DNA from: Sinorhizobium mexicanum
GTDB taxonomy: Bacteria; Pseudomonadota; Alphaproteobacteria; Rhizobiales; Rhizobiaceae
Assembly (NCBI RefSeq): GCF_013488225.1
Contig: NZ_CP041241.1
Location: 124,001 to 188,000 of the forward strand
Reading direction: 5' to 3'
DNA length: 64,000 bases
The translations under genes were made by a program, and so were the position numbers. Numbering within the stretch: the first letter of the stretch is position 1; every line of letters starts with the position of its first letter. Below the pieces are notes generated by a model, which worked only from the letters and a program-made list of their open reading frames with translations, ran no database searches and was not told the origin of the DNA. This document shows positions 31,098-40,258 of this stretch, in pieces.

Positions 31098-31961
31098 ATG
31101 CAAACCGTCTTCAGCATAGCGGTCGACGCGCTCGCTTACGGCATGGTGCTGTTCGTGATTTCGATCGGTCTTTCCGTCACCATGGGGCTTATGCGGGTCG
31201 TCAATCTCGCTCATGGCGCCTTTGCCATGATCGGCGGCTACATTGCCTCCTATGCGGCGCGCGACCTGGGTCTCGGCTATGGGATCGCGCTGATGATTGC
31301 GGTTTTCGGAACGATCGTCATCGCCATCCCCATCGAGCGGCTGCTTTATCGCCGGATCTATGGGGCGCCGGAACTGACGCAGGTCCTGATGACGATCGGT
31401 ATCACTTTCTGCATCATCGGCATCGCCAACTATGTCTTCGGCCCGACGCTGAAGACGATCCCCCTGCCGCCGGGGCTTCAGGGATCTGTTGACCTCGGCT
31501 TCCGCTCGATCGCCACGCATCGGATCTTCGCGATCCTTTGCGGTCTCGCAGTTGCTGCCGTCCTCTGGTACGCGATCGAGAGGACCGCTTTCGGCGTGAA
31601 GCTGAGGGCGGCTGTCGACAACGCCGCGATGGCGGCAGCCCTCGGGGTGCGCACCGAAATCGTCTATGCGGTGAGCTTTGCGATTGCCGTCGGTCTCGCT
31701 GCCCTGGGCGGCGTGGTGGGCGCCGAACTGCTCCCGGTCGAACCCTATTACGCCCTGCGCTACATGGTGACCTTCCTGGTCGTCGTTTCTGTCGGTGGGG
31801 CGGGCTCGATACCGGGCGCCCTGGTTGCCTGCCTGTTGCTCGGCGGGATCGATACCGCCGGCCGCTACCTGGTGCCGGAATTCGGCGAGTTCTTCTTCTA
31901 CCTCGCCGTCATCGCAATCGTCTGCGTATTCCCGCGTGGCCTTGCCGGGAGAACGAGATAG
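31098..31961 (+). CDS. Branched-chain-type ABC transporter permease, LivH type
   Basis: A 287-residue permease with about eight hydrophobic segments. Family marks are VTMGLMRVVNLAHGAFAMIGGY near the N-terminus, LLYRRIYGAPELTQVLMTIG, AAVDNAAMAAALGVRTEIVYA in the cytoplasmic loop, and VGGAGSIPGALVA near the C-terminus. The ATG at 31098 is preceded by CAGGATGG. It lies in the five-gene HAAT operon and ends five bases before the LivM-type gene. Confidence 0.92.
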   Translation: MQTVFSIAVDALAYGMVLFVISIGLSVTMGLMRVVNLAHGAFAMIGGYIASYAARDLGLGYGIALMIAVFGTIVIAIPIERLLYRRIYGAPELTQVLMTIGITFCIIGIANYVFGPTLKTIPLPPGLQGSVDLGFRSIATHRIFAILCGLAVAAVLWYAIERTAFGVKLRAAVDNAAMAAALGVRTEIVYAVSFAIAVGLAALGGVVGAELLPVEPYYALRYMVTFLVVVSVGGAGSIPGALVACLLLGGIDTAGRYLVPEFGEFFFYLAVIAIVCVFPRGLAGRTR

Positions 31962-31966
31962 TGACC

Positions 31967-32968
31967 ATGGCGACGATGAACGACGCACTTGCGAGAGCGC
32001 ATGGCAGTCGGCGAAAGTTCGGCCGCGATCTCGCCGGCCTTTCCGTGATCATCGGACTGGCCATCGTCGGCTACCTTTTGTTTCCAAATAACCTGGCGCT
32101 GCTCACGCGCATGACGGCGATCGCGCTCCTGGTGCTGTCTCTCGACCTCGTGACCGGCTATTGCGGTGTGGCGACGCTCGGTCATGCGGCTCTGTTCGGA
32201 ACGGGTGCCTATGCGTCCGGAATTGCCGCGGTGCACTTCGGCATCACGGATCCGCTGCTCATGCTCGTCTGCGGCATTTTCGGCGGTGTCGTTGCGGGGC
32301 TTCTCTGCGGCGTGGTCATCCTCAGAGCCCACGGCCTGCCCCAGCTCGTTCTGTCGATCGCGCTTATCCATCTCTTTCACGAGTTCGCCAACAAGGCCTC
32401 GTCCTGGACGGGCGGCAGCGACGGGCTTGCTGGCATCGCGCCCGATCCGCTGCTCGGGCAATTCGCGTTCGACCTCTGGGGCCGCACCGCTTACGTCTTC
32501 GGCATCGTCCTTCTTGCAGCTGTGTTCGTTGTCTTGCGCCTTATCGTGCGCTCGCCCTTCGGTATGCTCTGCCGCGGCATCAAGGAGGATCCGATCCGCA
32601 TTCGGGCGATGGGCGCCTCGCCGAAGGCGACCTTGGTCAAGATGTACATGATTTCCGGCGCGGTGGCCGGGGCCGGTGGGGCGCTCAACGCCATCTCGAC
32701 CCAGGTCGTCGGTCTCGACAGCCTCTCCTTCACGCTCTCCGCGGAGAGCCTGGTGATGCTGGTGCTCGGCGGCACGGGCTCGCTCTTCGGAGCGCTTACC
32801 GGCACGATCGTGTTCATGTTCTTCGAGGATATCGTTTCGGCCGCCAATCCCTTCCATTGGCTGACGATGGTCGGTGCCCTGCTGATCGCAGTCGTGTTGT
32901 TTGCGCCCAAAGGCCTCTACGGCACCATCGCCGGCGCCGTGACCAGATGGCGGGAGGCGCGCCGATGA
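31967..32968 (+). CDS. Branched-chain-type ABC transporter permease, LivM type
   Basis: A 333-residue permease, partner of the LivH-type protein. Helices start at LSVIIGLAIVGYLLF; DLVTGYCGVATLGHAALFGTGAY is the conserved LivM block, GIKEDPIRIRAMG the cytoplasmic loop and LGGTGSLFGALTGTI the C-terminal block. An in-frame GTG at 31961 shares its first base with the previous stop codon; I selected the ATG six bases on. The stop overlaps the LivG-type start by four bases. Confidence 0.9.
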   Translation: MATMNDALARAHGSRRKFGRDLAGLSVIIGLAIVGYLLFPNNLALLTRMTAIALLVLSLDLVTGYCGVATLGHAALFGTGAYASGIAAVHFGITDPLLMLVCGIFGGVVAGLLCGVVILRAHGLPQLVLSIALIHLFHEFANKASSWTGGSDGLAGIAPDPLLGQFAFDLWGRTAYVFGIVLLAAVFVVLRLIVRSPFGMLCRGIKEDPIRIRAMGASPKATLVKMYMISGAVAGAGGALNAISTQVVGLDSLSFTLSAESLVMLVLGGTGSLFGALTGTIVFMFFEDIVSAANPFHWLTMVGALLIAVVLFAPKGLYGTIAGAVTRWREARR

Positions 32969-33729
32969 GTGCGATCTTGGAGGTTCGAAATCTGAAGCGA
33001 TCCTTCGGCGGCCTCGCCGTCACCAACGACGTCAGCCTTGCCATGGCGCCGGGCGACCGCGTGGCATTGATCGGACCGAACGGCGCCGGAAAGACGACCT
33101 TCGTCAATCTCGTCACCGGCAACCTGGCGCCCGATTCCGGCGGGGTCCGGATCGGCGGCGAAGATATCACCCGTGTCGATGCCATCGGACGCGTTCGGCG
33201 CGGCCTCGTGCGATCGTTCCAGGTGACGCGCCTCTTCCAGAACATGACGCCGGCCGAACATGTGGCGCTTGCAGTGCTGCAGCGCGACGGCCGGGCCGGG
33301 CGCCTGTTCGGGAATTATCTCGCAATGCCCGAGGTGATGGCGGAGGTCGGCGATCTCATCGGCAAGCTCGGACTGCGCGACCTGATGCACCGGCGTGTCC
33401 ACGAAATTGCCTATGGCCAGCAGCGGCTTCTGGAGATCGCCGTGGCACTGGCGCTGAAGCCCCGGGTGCTGCTCCTCGACGAACCGGCCGCTGGAGTCCC
33501 GCAAAGCGACACGGGCCGGATCGAGCAGGCGCTGGCCGATCTCCCGCCCGACCTTGCCGTGCTGATGATCGAGCATGACATGGACCTTGTCTTCCGCTTC
33601 GCAAAGCGGGTGATCGTGCTGGCTGCCGGCGCGATCATCTTCGACGGCTCGCCGTCGGATGTGACCAAGGATCCGCGGGTACGCGAGGCCTATCTCGGGA
33701 GCTATGCCAATGCCAGCCACGTCGCTTGA
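32965..33729 (+). CDS. Branched-chain-type ABC transporter ATPase, LivG type
   Basis: A 254-residue ATPase. Walker A is GPNGAGKTT near residue 36-44. A long LivG-type insertion includes VRRGLVRSFQVTRLFQNMT. The signature loop is atypical, EIAYGQQRLLEIAVALA, as usual for this subfamily. Walker B is VLLLDEPAAGVP, followed by EHDMDLVF with the switch His. The 3' end overlaps the LivF-type gene by 20 bases, so translation is coupled. Confidence 0.92.
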   Translation: MSAILEVRNLKRSFGGLAVTNDVSLAMAPGDRVALIGPNGAGKTTFVNLVTGNLAPDSGGVRIGGEDITRVDAIGRVRRGLVRSFQVTRLFQNMTPAEHVALAVLQRDGRAGRLFGNYLAMPEVMAEVGDLIGKLGLRDLMHRRVHEIAYGQQRLLEIAVALALKPRVLLLDEPAAGVPQSDTGRIEQALADLPPDLAVLMIEHDMDLVFRFAKRVIVLAAGAIIFDGSPSDVTKDPRVREAYLGSYANASHVA

Positions 33730-34426
33730 CGTCGAAAACCTGTCCGCAGGCTACGGGCCGACGCGGGTGCTTGAAGGCATTTCCTTTTCGGTGCCGGCCG
33801 GCGCGCGTCTCGCGGTGCTCGGTCGCAACGGCATGGGGAAGACGACGTTGCTTGCGACGCTCGCCGGCCAGACACGCCGCTACGAAGGGCGCATCCGCAT
33901 CGGCGAGACCGATGTCACCGCGTTGCCGAGCGCGTCGCGGGCCTTGAGCGGTCTCGGCTTCGTGCCGCAGGCGCGCTGCGTCTTTCCAACCCTGACCGTC
34001 GAGGAAAACCTCTTCGTCGGGCTCAAGGGCCGGCCGAAGAGCGCACTCAAGGAAGCCTACGACATGTTCCCGCGCCTCCATGAGCGGCGCAGGAATCTCG
34101 GCTCGCAACTTTCCGGCGGAGAGCAGCAGATGCTGTCGACCGCCCGCTCGATCCTCGGACGGCCCTCGGTGCTGCTGCTGGATGAGCCGCTCGAAGGCCT
34201 GGCACCGGTCATTTGCGAAGAGCTCATGAAGGTCTTTGCCGAGCTCGCGAAAACCGGCGACATGACGATATTGCTCGTCGAACAGCGGATACAGAGTGCG
34301 CTGGATTTCGCCGACCGTGTCATCGTGCTCGAGCGGGGACGGATCGCCTGGACCGGAACGCCGGTGCAGCTTGCGCAGGACCACGCGACCGTCGAACGGC
34401 TGCTGGGTGTTGGTAGCCTCCATTAG
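33710..34426 (+). CDS. Branched-chain-type ABC transporter ATPase, LivF type
   Basis: A 238-residue ATPase, the second motor subunit. Walker A GRNGMGKTTLLA, LivF-type segment GLGFVPQARCVFPTLTVEENL, signature LSGGEQQMLSTARSI, Walker B VLLLDEPLEGLAP. The ATG at 33710 has GGGAG eight bases upstream and is preferred over one at 33704. It is the last gene of the operon; a palindromic repeat follows directly after the stop. Confidence 0.92.
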   Translation: MPATSLDVENLSAGYGPTRVLEGISFSVPAGARLAVLGRNGMGKTTLLATLAGQTRRYEGRIRIGETDVTALPSASRALSGLGFVPQARCVFPTLTVEENLFVGLKGRPKSALKEAYDMFPRLHERRRNLGSQLSGGEQQMLSTARSILGRPSVLLLDEPLEGLAPVICEELMKVFAELAKTGDMTILLVEQRIQSALDFADRVIVLERGRIAWTGTPVQLAQDHATVERLLGVGSLH

Positions 34427-34472
34427 AGCAATTCCAGGAAAAGTGTGTAACGGTTTTCCGTCCGGAATTGCG
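34427..34472. repeat. Dispersed rhizobial palindrome (GCAATTCC type) after the HAAT operon
   Basis: AGCAATTCCAGGAAAA and TTTTCCGTCCGGAATTGC form an imperfect inverted repeat around the centre GTGTGTAACGG, one base after the stop codon. I recall this unit as a common intergenic repeat in Rhizobiales. The hairpin may double as a transcript end. Confidence 0.55.
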
Positions 34473-34490
34473 TGGTTTCAACGAGGTAGA

Positions 34491-34523
34491 TCATTTCACT
34501 GTTTCAATGAAACAATGAAATGA
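34491..34523. promoter_or_regulatory. 33-base palindrome upstream of the LacI regulator
   Basis: The left arm TCATTTCACTGTTTCA (34491-34506) is mirrored by TGAAACAATGAAATGA (34508-34523) around a single central A, with one mismatch in 16 pairs. No T-run follows. It lies 110 bases before the LacI-family gene and could be a regulator-binding site or part of the neighbouring repeat. Core GTTTCAATGAAAC is a 13-base perfect odd palindrome. Confidence 0.5.
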
Positions 34524-34633
34524 TTTACCAGAACCGAGCCCTTAAGGGCGGCGCCAGAAATGCGGCAGCGTTTGCCTGGCTCTCGTTGTTGACTATAGTT
34601 CCCCGCACCCCATTCTTATCTCATTGGTATTCA

Positions 34634-35656
34634 ATGTCCTTTGACGAACGAAAAAAGAGCCGCGTCACGCTTCTCGATGTCGCGCGACATGCAAATGTCT
34701 CTCGCGCGACCGCATCCCTTGTTCTTCGCAAGAGCCCGCTGGTCGGCAGCGAGACGCGCAGCCGCGTCGAGCAGGCGATGCGGGACCTCGGCTATGTCTA
34801 CAATATCGGCGCGGCCCGCCTGCGCGTCGAACGCAGCCAGATCATCGGCGCCATCGTCCCAAATCTCACCAATCCCTTTTTTGCCGAGCTTCTGTCAGGC
34901 ATCGAGGAGGTGATCGGGGAGACCGGCAAGGTGGTCATCCTCGCCAATAGCGGCGACCAGGTCGAACGGCAGGCGACGCTGCTGCAGCGCATGCGTGAAC
35001 ACGGTGTGGATGGGGTCATTCTCTGCCCCGCTGCACGCACGCCTCCGGCTCTCTCTGAAGAGATAGCGGATTGGGGCATGCCGGTCGTGCAGGTGCTGCG
35101 CCATATCTCCTTCGACATTGACTATGTCGGAGCCGATTATGCCGCCGGGATGCGCCAGGCGGTGGACTATCTCGCTTCACTCGGCCATGAAAAGATCGCC
35201 TTTGCCGCCCATGGCCCGGTCCAATCGGCCTATCAGGAGCGCGTCGATGGATTCCGCGACGCCATGCTGTCGAAGGCGCTCGATCCCGGCACCCTGATCC
35301 ACTTTCCGACGCAGCTCGGAGAAATCGCCAGCGCAACGCACCTCCTGTTCGATCAGGCGACGCGGCCAACTGCGGTGATCTGCTTCAATCATCTCGTGGC
35401 TCTCGGGCTCTTTGCAGGGCTTCACGACTGCGGAATGACGATCGGTCGCGATCTCTCCCTGATCGGCTTCGACGATGTGGCGGATGAAGAAGCCATCCGG
35501 CCAAAACTCACCTCTGTGTCGACCGGGCCGGTGACAATCGGCGAAATGGCGGCCAGGCTCCTCGTCGAACGCATCACCGATCCCGACTTGCCGCCGCGCC
35601 GCGTGGTGAACGACACCACCTTGCACGTTAGGCAGTCCTGCGGCCGACCCATGTGA
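34634..35656 (+). CDS. LacI-family transcriptional regulator
   Basis: A 340-residue LacI/GalR protein. The HTH and hinge are VTLLDVARHANVSRATASLV, residues 11-30. The effector domain includes IGAIVPNLTNPFFAELLSGI, ALGLFAGLHDCGMTIGRDLS and LIGFDDVADEEAIRP. The start at 34634 places the HTH near the N-terminus; the frame continues upstream to 34520 but that part covers the palindromic region. It lies directly upstream of, and in the same direction as, the amino-acid-type ABC operon whose promoter has a 14-base palindrome, so it likely controls that operon. The inducer is unknown. Confidence 0.88.
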   Translation: MSFDERKKSRVTLLDVARHANVSRATASLVLRKSPLVGSETRSRVEQAMRDLGYVYNIGAARLRVERSQIIGAIVPNLTNPFFAELLSGIEEVIGETGKVVILANSGDQVERQATLLQRMREHGVDGVILCPAARTPPALSEEIADWGMPVVQVLRHISFDIDYVGADYAAGMRQAVDYLASLGHEKIAFAAHGPVQSAYQERVDGFRDAMLSKALDPGTLIHFPTQLGEIASATHLLFDQATRPTAVICFNHLVALGLFAGLHDCGMTIGRDLSLIGFDDVADEEAIRPKLTSVSTGPVTIGEMAARLLVERITDPDLPPRRVVNDTTLHVRQSCGRPM

Positions 35657-35676
35657 AAATTGACGTTCATTTGCGG

Positions 35677-35712
35677 TTGACGCTCGCTGGGAAACATTTT
35701 AGATCGATCTAA
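35677..35712 (+). promoter_or_regulatory. Promoter and operator of the amino-acid-type ABC operon
   Basis: TTGACG (35677-35682) and TAGATC (35700-35705) are 17 bases apart. The perfect 14-base palindrome TTAGATCGATCTAA (35699-35712) covers the -10 box. This is where a LacI-type repressor would block transcription, and the regulator gene lies immediately upstream. Confidence 0.55.
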
Positions 35713-35771
35713 GTAACAGGATCGCGGGAGAGGCGCGATGTCCGGTCTCGGCGTTCGGGAGGAGTCCCTGC

Positions 35772-36440
35772 ATGTACGATTTCAATTTTGCGCCTGTTCT
35801 GGCGGCGTTCGACCAGTTGGCGATTGGCGCCTGGCTGACCGTTCGCCTGTCGTGTGCCGCGATGCTGATTGGTCTCGTCGTCTCCATCTTTTGCTCTTGG
35901 GGAAAGACGTCCGGGCCGAAGATCCTCCGTGCCGTGATCGACGGCTACATCGAGATCATCCGCAACACGCCCTTCCTCGTGCAGATCTTCTTCATCTACT
36001 TCGGCATGCCATCGCTTGGCCTGAGGCTGTCGCCGAACAGCGCGGCGCTCCTGGCACTTGTTGTCAACTTCGGTGCCTATGGCACCGAGATCATTCGCGC
36101 CGGCATCGAGTCGATCCACAAGGGCCAGGTGGAGGCGGGATGGGCGCTCGGTCTGTCGCGAGCGCAGATCTTTCGCTACATCATCATGAAGCCGGCACTG
36201 CGCACCGTTTATCCTGCACTGACTAGCCAGTTCATCTACCTGATGCTGAATACCAGCGTCGTGTCGGTGATCTCCGCGGATGACCTCACCGCCGCCGGAA
36301 ACGATCTCCAATCCGCGACCTTTGCGAGCTTCGAGGTCTACATCACCGTCACCCTGATCTATCTCGCCTTGTCGGTCGGCTTCTCCGCGCTGTTTTACGC
36401 GATCGAGAAAATGACCTTCAAATATCCGCTCAGCCGCTAG
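35772..36440 (+). CDS. Polar amino-acid-type ABC transporter permease 1
   Basis: A 222-residue HisM/GlnP-type permease. The family loop GYIEIIRNTPFLVQIFFIYFG precedes the core helices and the EAA loop is SIHKGQVEAGWALGLSRAQI. It forms a pore with the next gene product. The start has GGGAGGAG upstream. In rhizobia this class imports amino acids, opines and small organic compounds; the neighbouring catabolic genes do not point clearly to a normal amino acid. Confidence 0.9.
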   Translation: MYDFNFAPVLAAFDQLAIGAWLTVRLSCAAMLIGLVVSIFCSWGKTSGPKILRAVIDGYIEIIRNTPFLVQIFFIYFGMPSLGLRLSPNSAALLALVVNFGAYGTEIIRAGIESIHKGQVEAGWALGLSRAQIFRYIIMKPALRTVYPALTSQFIYLMLNTSVVSVISADDLTAAGNDLQSATFASFEVYITVTLIYLALSVGFSALFYAIEKMTFKYPLSR

Positions 36441-36450
36441 GAGCACGACC

Positions 36451-37107
36451 ATGATCAGAGTCTTCGGCTGGAACGAGTTCCTCATCATCGTCGTGGCGGC
36501 GCAATGGACGATCGCGCTTTCGGCAATCGCCTTTGCCGGCGGCAGCATCGGCGGGCTGCTGATGGCGTTGATGCGCGTGTCGGAAGTGCGGGCTTTCCGT
36601 CGCTTCGCCACCGGCTTCATCCGCCTCTTCCAGGGAACGCCGCTGCTGATGCAGCTTTTCCTGGTCTACTTTGGCATGAATATCGTCGGCTTTGCGATCA
36701 ACCCGTGGATTGCTGCGGCTGTCGCGCTTGCGCTCCACGCCAGCGCCTTTCTCGGCGAAATCTGGCGCGGCTGCATCGAGGCCGTGCCCAAGGGGCAGCG
36801 CGAGGCTGCGACGGCGCTTGGCCTGCGCTATTATCATTCGATGCGCTACGTGATCCTGCCGCAGGCGATCCGCATCGCAGTCGCGCCGACGGTCGGCTTC
36901 CTGGTCCAATTGATCAAGGGCACGTCGCTCGCGTCGATCATCGGTTTCACCGAGCTGACCCGGCAAGGGCAGATCATCAACAATGCGACGTTTAGCCCGT
37001 TCCTCGTCTTCGGCACGGTGGCCGCTATCTATTTCCTCTTGTGCTGGCCGCTGTCGTTGGTCGCACGCCGAATGGAAACCCGTTTTTCCCGCGCAACGGC
37101 ACGTTGA
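36451..37107 (+). CDS. Polar amino-acid-type ABC transporter permease 2
   Basis: A 218-residue permease, partner of the previous one, starting ten bases after it. FIRLFQGTPLLMQLFLVYFGMN and the EAA loop AVPKGQREAATALGLRYYHS are typical. About five hydrophobic segments are visible. Confidence 0.9.
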   Translation: MIRVFGWNEFLIIVVAAQWTIALSAIAFAGGSIGGLLMALMRVSEVRAFRRFATGFIRLFQGTPLLMQLFLVYFGMNIVGFAINPWIAAAVALALHASAFLGEIWRGCIEAVPKGQREAATALGLRYYHSMRYVILPQAIRIAVAPTVGFLVQLIKGTSLASIIGFTELTRQGQIINNATFSPFLVFGTVAAIYFLLCWPLSLVARRMETRFSRATAR

Positions 37108-37152
37108 CGGGCCCCACCGGCGGGAGGGCCGGCAAGTGAAAGGGAAGGAAGA

Positions 37153-37950
37153 ATGAATATATCGAGACGCATGGCAATGTCGGTTCTTGGCGCTGCACTT
37201 CTTGCCGGTTTCGTGTCCCCTGCCGCAGCGCAGACGGTGGATGCGATCAAATCGGCCGGGACCGTCAAGGTTGGAATGCTGGTCGATTTTCCGCCGTTCG
37301 GAATCATGGACGCGAGCAACAACCCGGACGGCTATGATGCGGATGTCGCGAAATTGCTTGCCAAGGAACTCGGCGTCGAGGTGACGATCGTGCCCGTGAC
37401 CGGCCCGAACCGCATTCCGTACCTGCAGAGCAACCAGGTGGACCTACTCGTCGCCTCGCTCGGCATCACCGAAGAGCGCGCCAAGAACGTCGATTTCTCT
37501 CAGCCTTACGCCGGCATCTCGATCGGCGTGTTCGGCGCACAGGATCTGGCTATCGCAAAACCGGAGGACCTGGCCGGCAAGACGATCGGCGTCGCGCGCG
37601 CCAGCACGCAGGACACGGCGGTCACCAAGATCGCGCCGCCGGACGCCAACATCCAACGTTTCGATGACGACGCCAGTGCGGTGCAAGCGTTGCTTTCCGG
37701 CCAAGTCGAGCTGATCGGCGTCTCCAATGTCGTCGCCCAGCAGATCGAGGCGGCCGCTCCGGGGCGGTTCAATCAGAAGCTCGTCTTGAATCAGCAGGTC
37801 CAGGGTATCGCCGTCCGCAAGGGATCGAGCGAGATGCTCACCTTCGTCAACACCTTCCTCGACAAGGTCAAGGCCGACGGACAGCTCAATGCCATTCATG
37901 AGAAATGGCTTGGTTCTCCGCTGCCGGACTTCGTGACGAAAGCGAAATGA
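37153..37950 (+). CDS. Polar amino-acid-type ABC transporter substrate-binding protein
   Basis: A 265-residue periplasmic protein (SBP_bac_3). Signal peptide is about residues 1-27 ([20 protein letters not shown], cleaved after AAAQ). The ligand-binding marks are [31 protein letters not shown] and [20 protein letters not shown]. The Arg that grips the ligand carboxylate in amino-acid binders is normally in the TEERAK segment, which is present here, so a carboxylated ligand is likely. It lies between the permease and ATPase genes, unlike the sugar systems here. Confidence 0.9.
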   Translation: MNISRRMAMSVLGAALLAGFVSPAAAQTVDAIKSAGTVKVGMLVDFPPFGIMDASNNPDGYDADVAKLLAKELGVEVTIVPVTGPNRIPYLQSNQVDLLVASLGITEERAKNVDFSQPYAGISIGVFGAQDLAIAKPEDLAGKTIGVARASTQDTAVTKIAPPDANIQRFDDDASAVQALLSGQVELIGVSNVVAQQIEAAAPGRFNQKLVLNQQVQGIAVRKGSSEMLTFVNTFLDKVKADGQLNAIHEKWLGSPLPDFVTKAK

Positions 37951-37970
37951 GAAAACGGGAGCCCCTCGCG

Positions 37971-38750
37971 ATGAACATGGCAAGCGAAATCGCCTCCGCC
38001 CCCGCTCTGCGCGGGGCTTCTGATCCGGCCGTGCGCATGGAGGACGTCAACAAGTGGTATGGGTCCTTCCATGCCCTGAAAAACGTCAACCTGACCGTTG
38101 GCCGCGGCGAACGGATCGTCATTTGCGGACCTTCGGGCTCCGGCAAGTCGACGATGATCCGCTGCATCAATCAGCTCGAGACCATTCATTCGGGCACGAT
38201 CGTCGTAGATGGTCACGACCTGACCGCCGGCGGAAAGAATGTCGATCTGATCCGCCAGGAGACCGGCATGGTCTTCCAGCAGTTCAACCTGTTCCCCCAT
38301 ATGACGGTGCTCGAGAACTGCACGCTCGCTCCGATGAAAGTGCGCGGCATCACGAAGGCCGAAGCCGAGGAGACCGCCATGACGTTTCTTCGGCGTGTGC
38401 GCATCCCCGAGCAGGCGGCGAAATACCCGGCGCAGCTTTCGGGCGGCCAGCAGCAGCGCGTGGCGATCGCGCGTGCGCTGTGCATGAATCCGAAGATCAT
38501 GCTTTTCGACGAGCCGACCTCGGCGCTCGATCCGGAAATGGTCAAGGAGGTGCTGGACACCATGGTCGATCTTGCGAACGAAGGCATGACCATGCTGTGC
38601 GTGACGCACGAGATGGGCTTCGCGCGAAGCGTTGCCGATCGTGTCGTCTTCATGGACCGCGGCGAGATCCTCGAAGTTGCGACCCCCGATACTTTCTTCG
38701 ACGCTCCGCAGCACGAGCGCACGCGATTCTTCCTCGGCCAGATTTCCTGA
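37971..38750 (+). CDS. Polar amino-acid-type ABC transporter ATPase
   Basis: A 259-residue HisP/GlnQ-type ATPase. Walker [11 protein letters not shown], signature [15 protein letters not shown], Walker [16 protein letters not shown], switch [14 protein letters not shown]. Two starts compete: 37947 overlaps the previous stop and 37971 has GGGAG about ten bases upstream. I used 37971. A terminator-like hairpin follows the stop. Confidence 0.92.
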   Translation: MNMASEIASAPALRGASDPAVRMEDVNKWYGSFHALKNVNLTVGRGERIVICGPSGSGKSTMIRCINQLETIHSGTIVVDGHDLTAGGKNVDLIRQETGMVFQQFNLFPHMTVLENCTLAPMKVRGITKAEAEETAMTFLRRVRIPEQAAKYPAQLSGGQQQRVAIARALCMNPKIMLFDEPTSALDPEMVKEVLDTMVDLANEGMTMLCVTHEMGFARSVADRVVFMDRGEILEVATPDTFFDAPQHERTRFFLGQIS

Positions 38751-38759
38751 CGGTCCAAC

Positions 38760-38798
38760 TGAAGCGCGCCGCCGTCACGCGAATTTCGGCGCGCTTCA
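38760..38798 (+). terminator. Probable terminator after the amino-acid-type ABC genes
   Basis: TGAAGCGCGCCG (38760-38771) and CGGCGCGCTTCA (38787-38798) form a perfect 12-bp stem with a 15-base loop, followed by AGTCTTTGTTTT. The tail is T-rich although not continuous. It would separate or attenuate expression of the dehydrogenase gene 80 bases on. Confidence 0.6.
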
Positions 38799-38877
38799 AG
38801 TCTTTGTTTTCATGCATTTCATCGTCCCGACGTCGCTACACACCTTGCGCGGCACCTCAGCAATTGGAGTTTAGACC

Positions 38878-39816
38878 GTGAAACCAGATCTATTGCTCGT
38901 AGAGCCAATGATGCCGCTCGTCATGGAGGAGCTTCACCGGGACTATACGATTCACAGGCTCTATGAAGCCGCTGATCGGCCGGCGCTCGAGACGGCACTT
39001 CCGTTGATCCGTGCGGTTGCGACCGGCGGCGGCACGGGCCTGTCCAACGACTGGATCGAGAAGCTTCCTTCACTGGGGATCATCGCGATCAACGGGGTCG
39101 GCACGGACAAGGTCGATCTTGCCTATGCGCGCAGCCGCAATATCGATGTGACGACGACGCCGGGCGTGCTCACGGACGACGTCGCCGATCTCGGTATCGC
39201 GCTCATGCTTGCGGTCCTGCGCCGGCTCGGCGACGGCGACAGGCTGGTGCGGGAGGGCCGCTGGGCGGCGGGCGAACAACTGCCGCTCGGCCATAGCCCG
39301 AAGGGCAAGCGCATCGGCGTGCTCGGCCTCGGTCAGATCGGACGTGCATTGGCGATCCGCGCGGAGGCCTTCGGCATGTCGGTGCGCTACTGGAACCGCT
39401 CGAGGCTGACCGACGTCACGTGGGTGGCCCATGAAAGCCCGGTCGATCTCGCCCGCGACAGCGACGTTCTCGCCGTCTGCGTGGCGGCGAGTGCGGCAAC
39501 GCAGAACATCGTCGACGCTTCCGTGCTTGAAGCGCTCGGTCCGGAGGGCATCGTGGTCAACGTCGCGCGCGGCAGCGTCGTCGACGAGGACGCCTTGATC
39601 GGGGCACTGAGATCCGGAACGGTCGCCGGTGCGGGGCTCGACGTCTTCGTGAACGAACCCAAGATCCGCAGCGAATTTTATTCGACGCCGAATACCGTGC
39701 TCATGCCGCATCAGGGCAGTGCGACGGTCGAGACGCGGCTGGCGATGGGGAGACTCGTGCTCGCCAATCTCGCCGCCCATTTCGCTGGCCAAAAATCGCC
39801 GAACATCGCCAACTGA
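38878..39816 (+). CDS. D-isomer-specific 2-hydroxyacid dehydrogenase
   Basis: A 312-residue NAD(P)-dependent dehydrogenase that interconverts a 2-hydroxyacid and a 2-oxoacid, in the glyoxylate/hydroxypyruvate reductase group. The Rossmann motif is GVLGLGQIGRALAIRAEAFG near 144-163. The catalytic triad is Arg in VNVARGSVVDEDAL, Glu in VNEPKIRSEF and His in LMPHQGSATVETR. The start is GTG with a weak upstream AGTTTAG. It follows the ABC operon and may act on the imported compound or its oxidation product. Confidence 0.87.
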   Translation: MKPDLLLVEPMMPLVMEELHRDYTIHRLYEAADRPALETALPLIRAVATGGGTGLSNDWIEKLPSLGIIAINGVGTDKVDLAYARSRNIDVTTTPGVLTDDVADLGIALMLAVLRRLGDGDRLVREGRWAAGEQLPLGHSPKGKRIGVLGLGQIGRALAIRAEAFGMSVRYWNRSRLTDVTWVAHESPVDLARDSDVLAVCVAASAATQNIVDASVLEALGPEGIVVNVARGSVVDEDALIGALRSGTVAGAGLDVFVNEPKIRSEFYSTPNTVLMPHQGSATVETRLAMGRLVLANLAAHFAGQKSPNIAN

Positions 39817-39832
39817 AGCGGGAGAAAACAGC

Positions 39833-40156
39833 ATGATCATTCGACAGGCCCTCTTCGAGGGCGTGATCCATCCTGGCCGGGAAGAAGCATTCCGCGCCTA
39901 TGTCGCGGAGAAGCTGATGCCGCTTTGGCAGGCCTTTCCGGGCGTCCGGGAAGTCCGGGTTCTCCATGCCGTGGAACGCGACGAAGGAGCGACGCCTTTC
40001 GCGATGGTTCTTTCGACTGCCTATGACGACCGCGAGGCCCTGGCGCAGGCCCTTGAATCGCCGGTGCGCTACGAGAGCCGCGAATTGACGAAGGGCCTGC
40101 TCGCGATGTTCGACGGGCACATCCACCATCACGTGTTCGAGCTTGAAGGTCGCTGA
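39833..40156 (+). CDS. Small dimeric alpha/beta-barrel protein, EthD-like
   Basis: A 107-residue protein with the ferredoxin-like pattern of the dimeric alpha/beta barrel superfamily: strand MIIRQALFEG, helix HPGREEAFRAYVAEKLMPLWQ, strand VREVRVLHAVE, then a second repeat ending with GHIHHHVFELEGR. The His cluster near the C-terminus is noticeable. Related proteins include EthD, monooxygenases and sugar mutarotases. It begins 16 bases after the dehydrogenase stop, with GGGAGAAAAC upstream, so the two are co-transcribed. A role in the same catabolic route is inferred. Confidence 0.7.
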   Translation: MIIRQALFEGVIHPGREEAFRAYVAEKLMPLWQAFPGVREVRVLHAVERDEGATPFAMVLSTAYDDREALAQALESPVRYESRELTKGLLAMFDGHIHHHVFELEGR

Positions 40157-40206
40157 CGCGCCCGGGACACCGCAAGCCTGACCGTCGACAAGGAGCCGGC
40201 CGTCAA

Positions 40207-40233
40207 GCGAGCCTGCCCGGACGGCAGGTTCGC
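40207..40233. terminator. Hairpin between convergent operons
   Basis: GCGAGCCTGCC (40207-40217) pairs with GGCAGGTTCGC (40223-40233) as an 11-bp stem with one G-U pair and a 5-base loop. It lies in the 102-base gap between two convergent transcription units and could end both, although no clear U-run follows. Confidence 0.45.
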
Positions 40234-40258
40234 TCGCAATCCCGGCAGGGCAAGGTTA

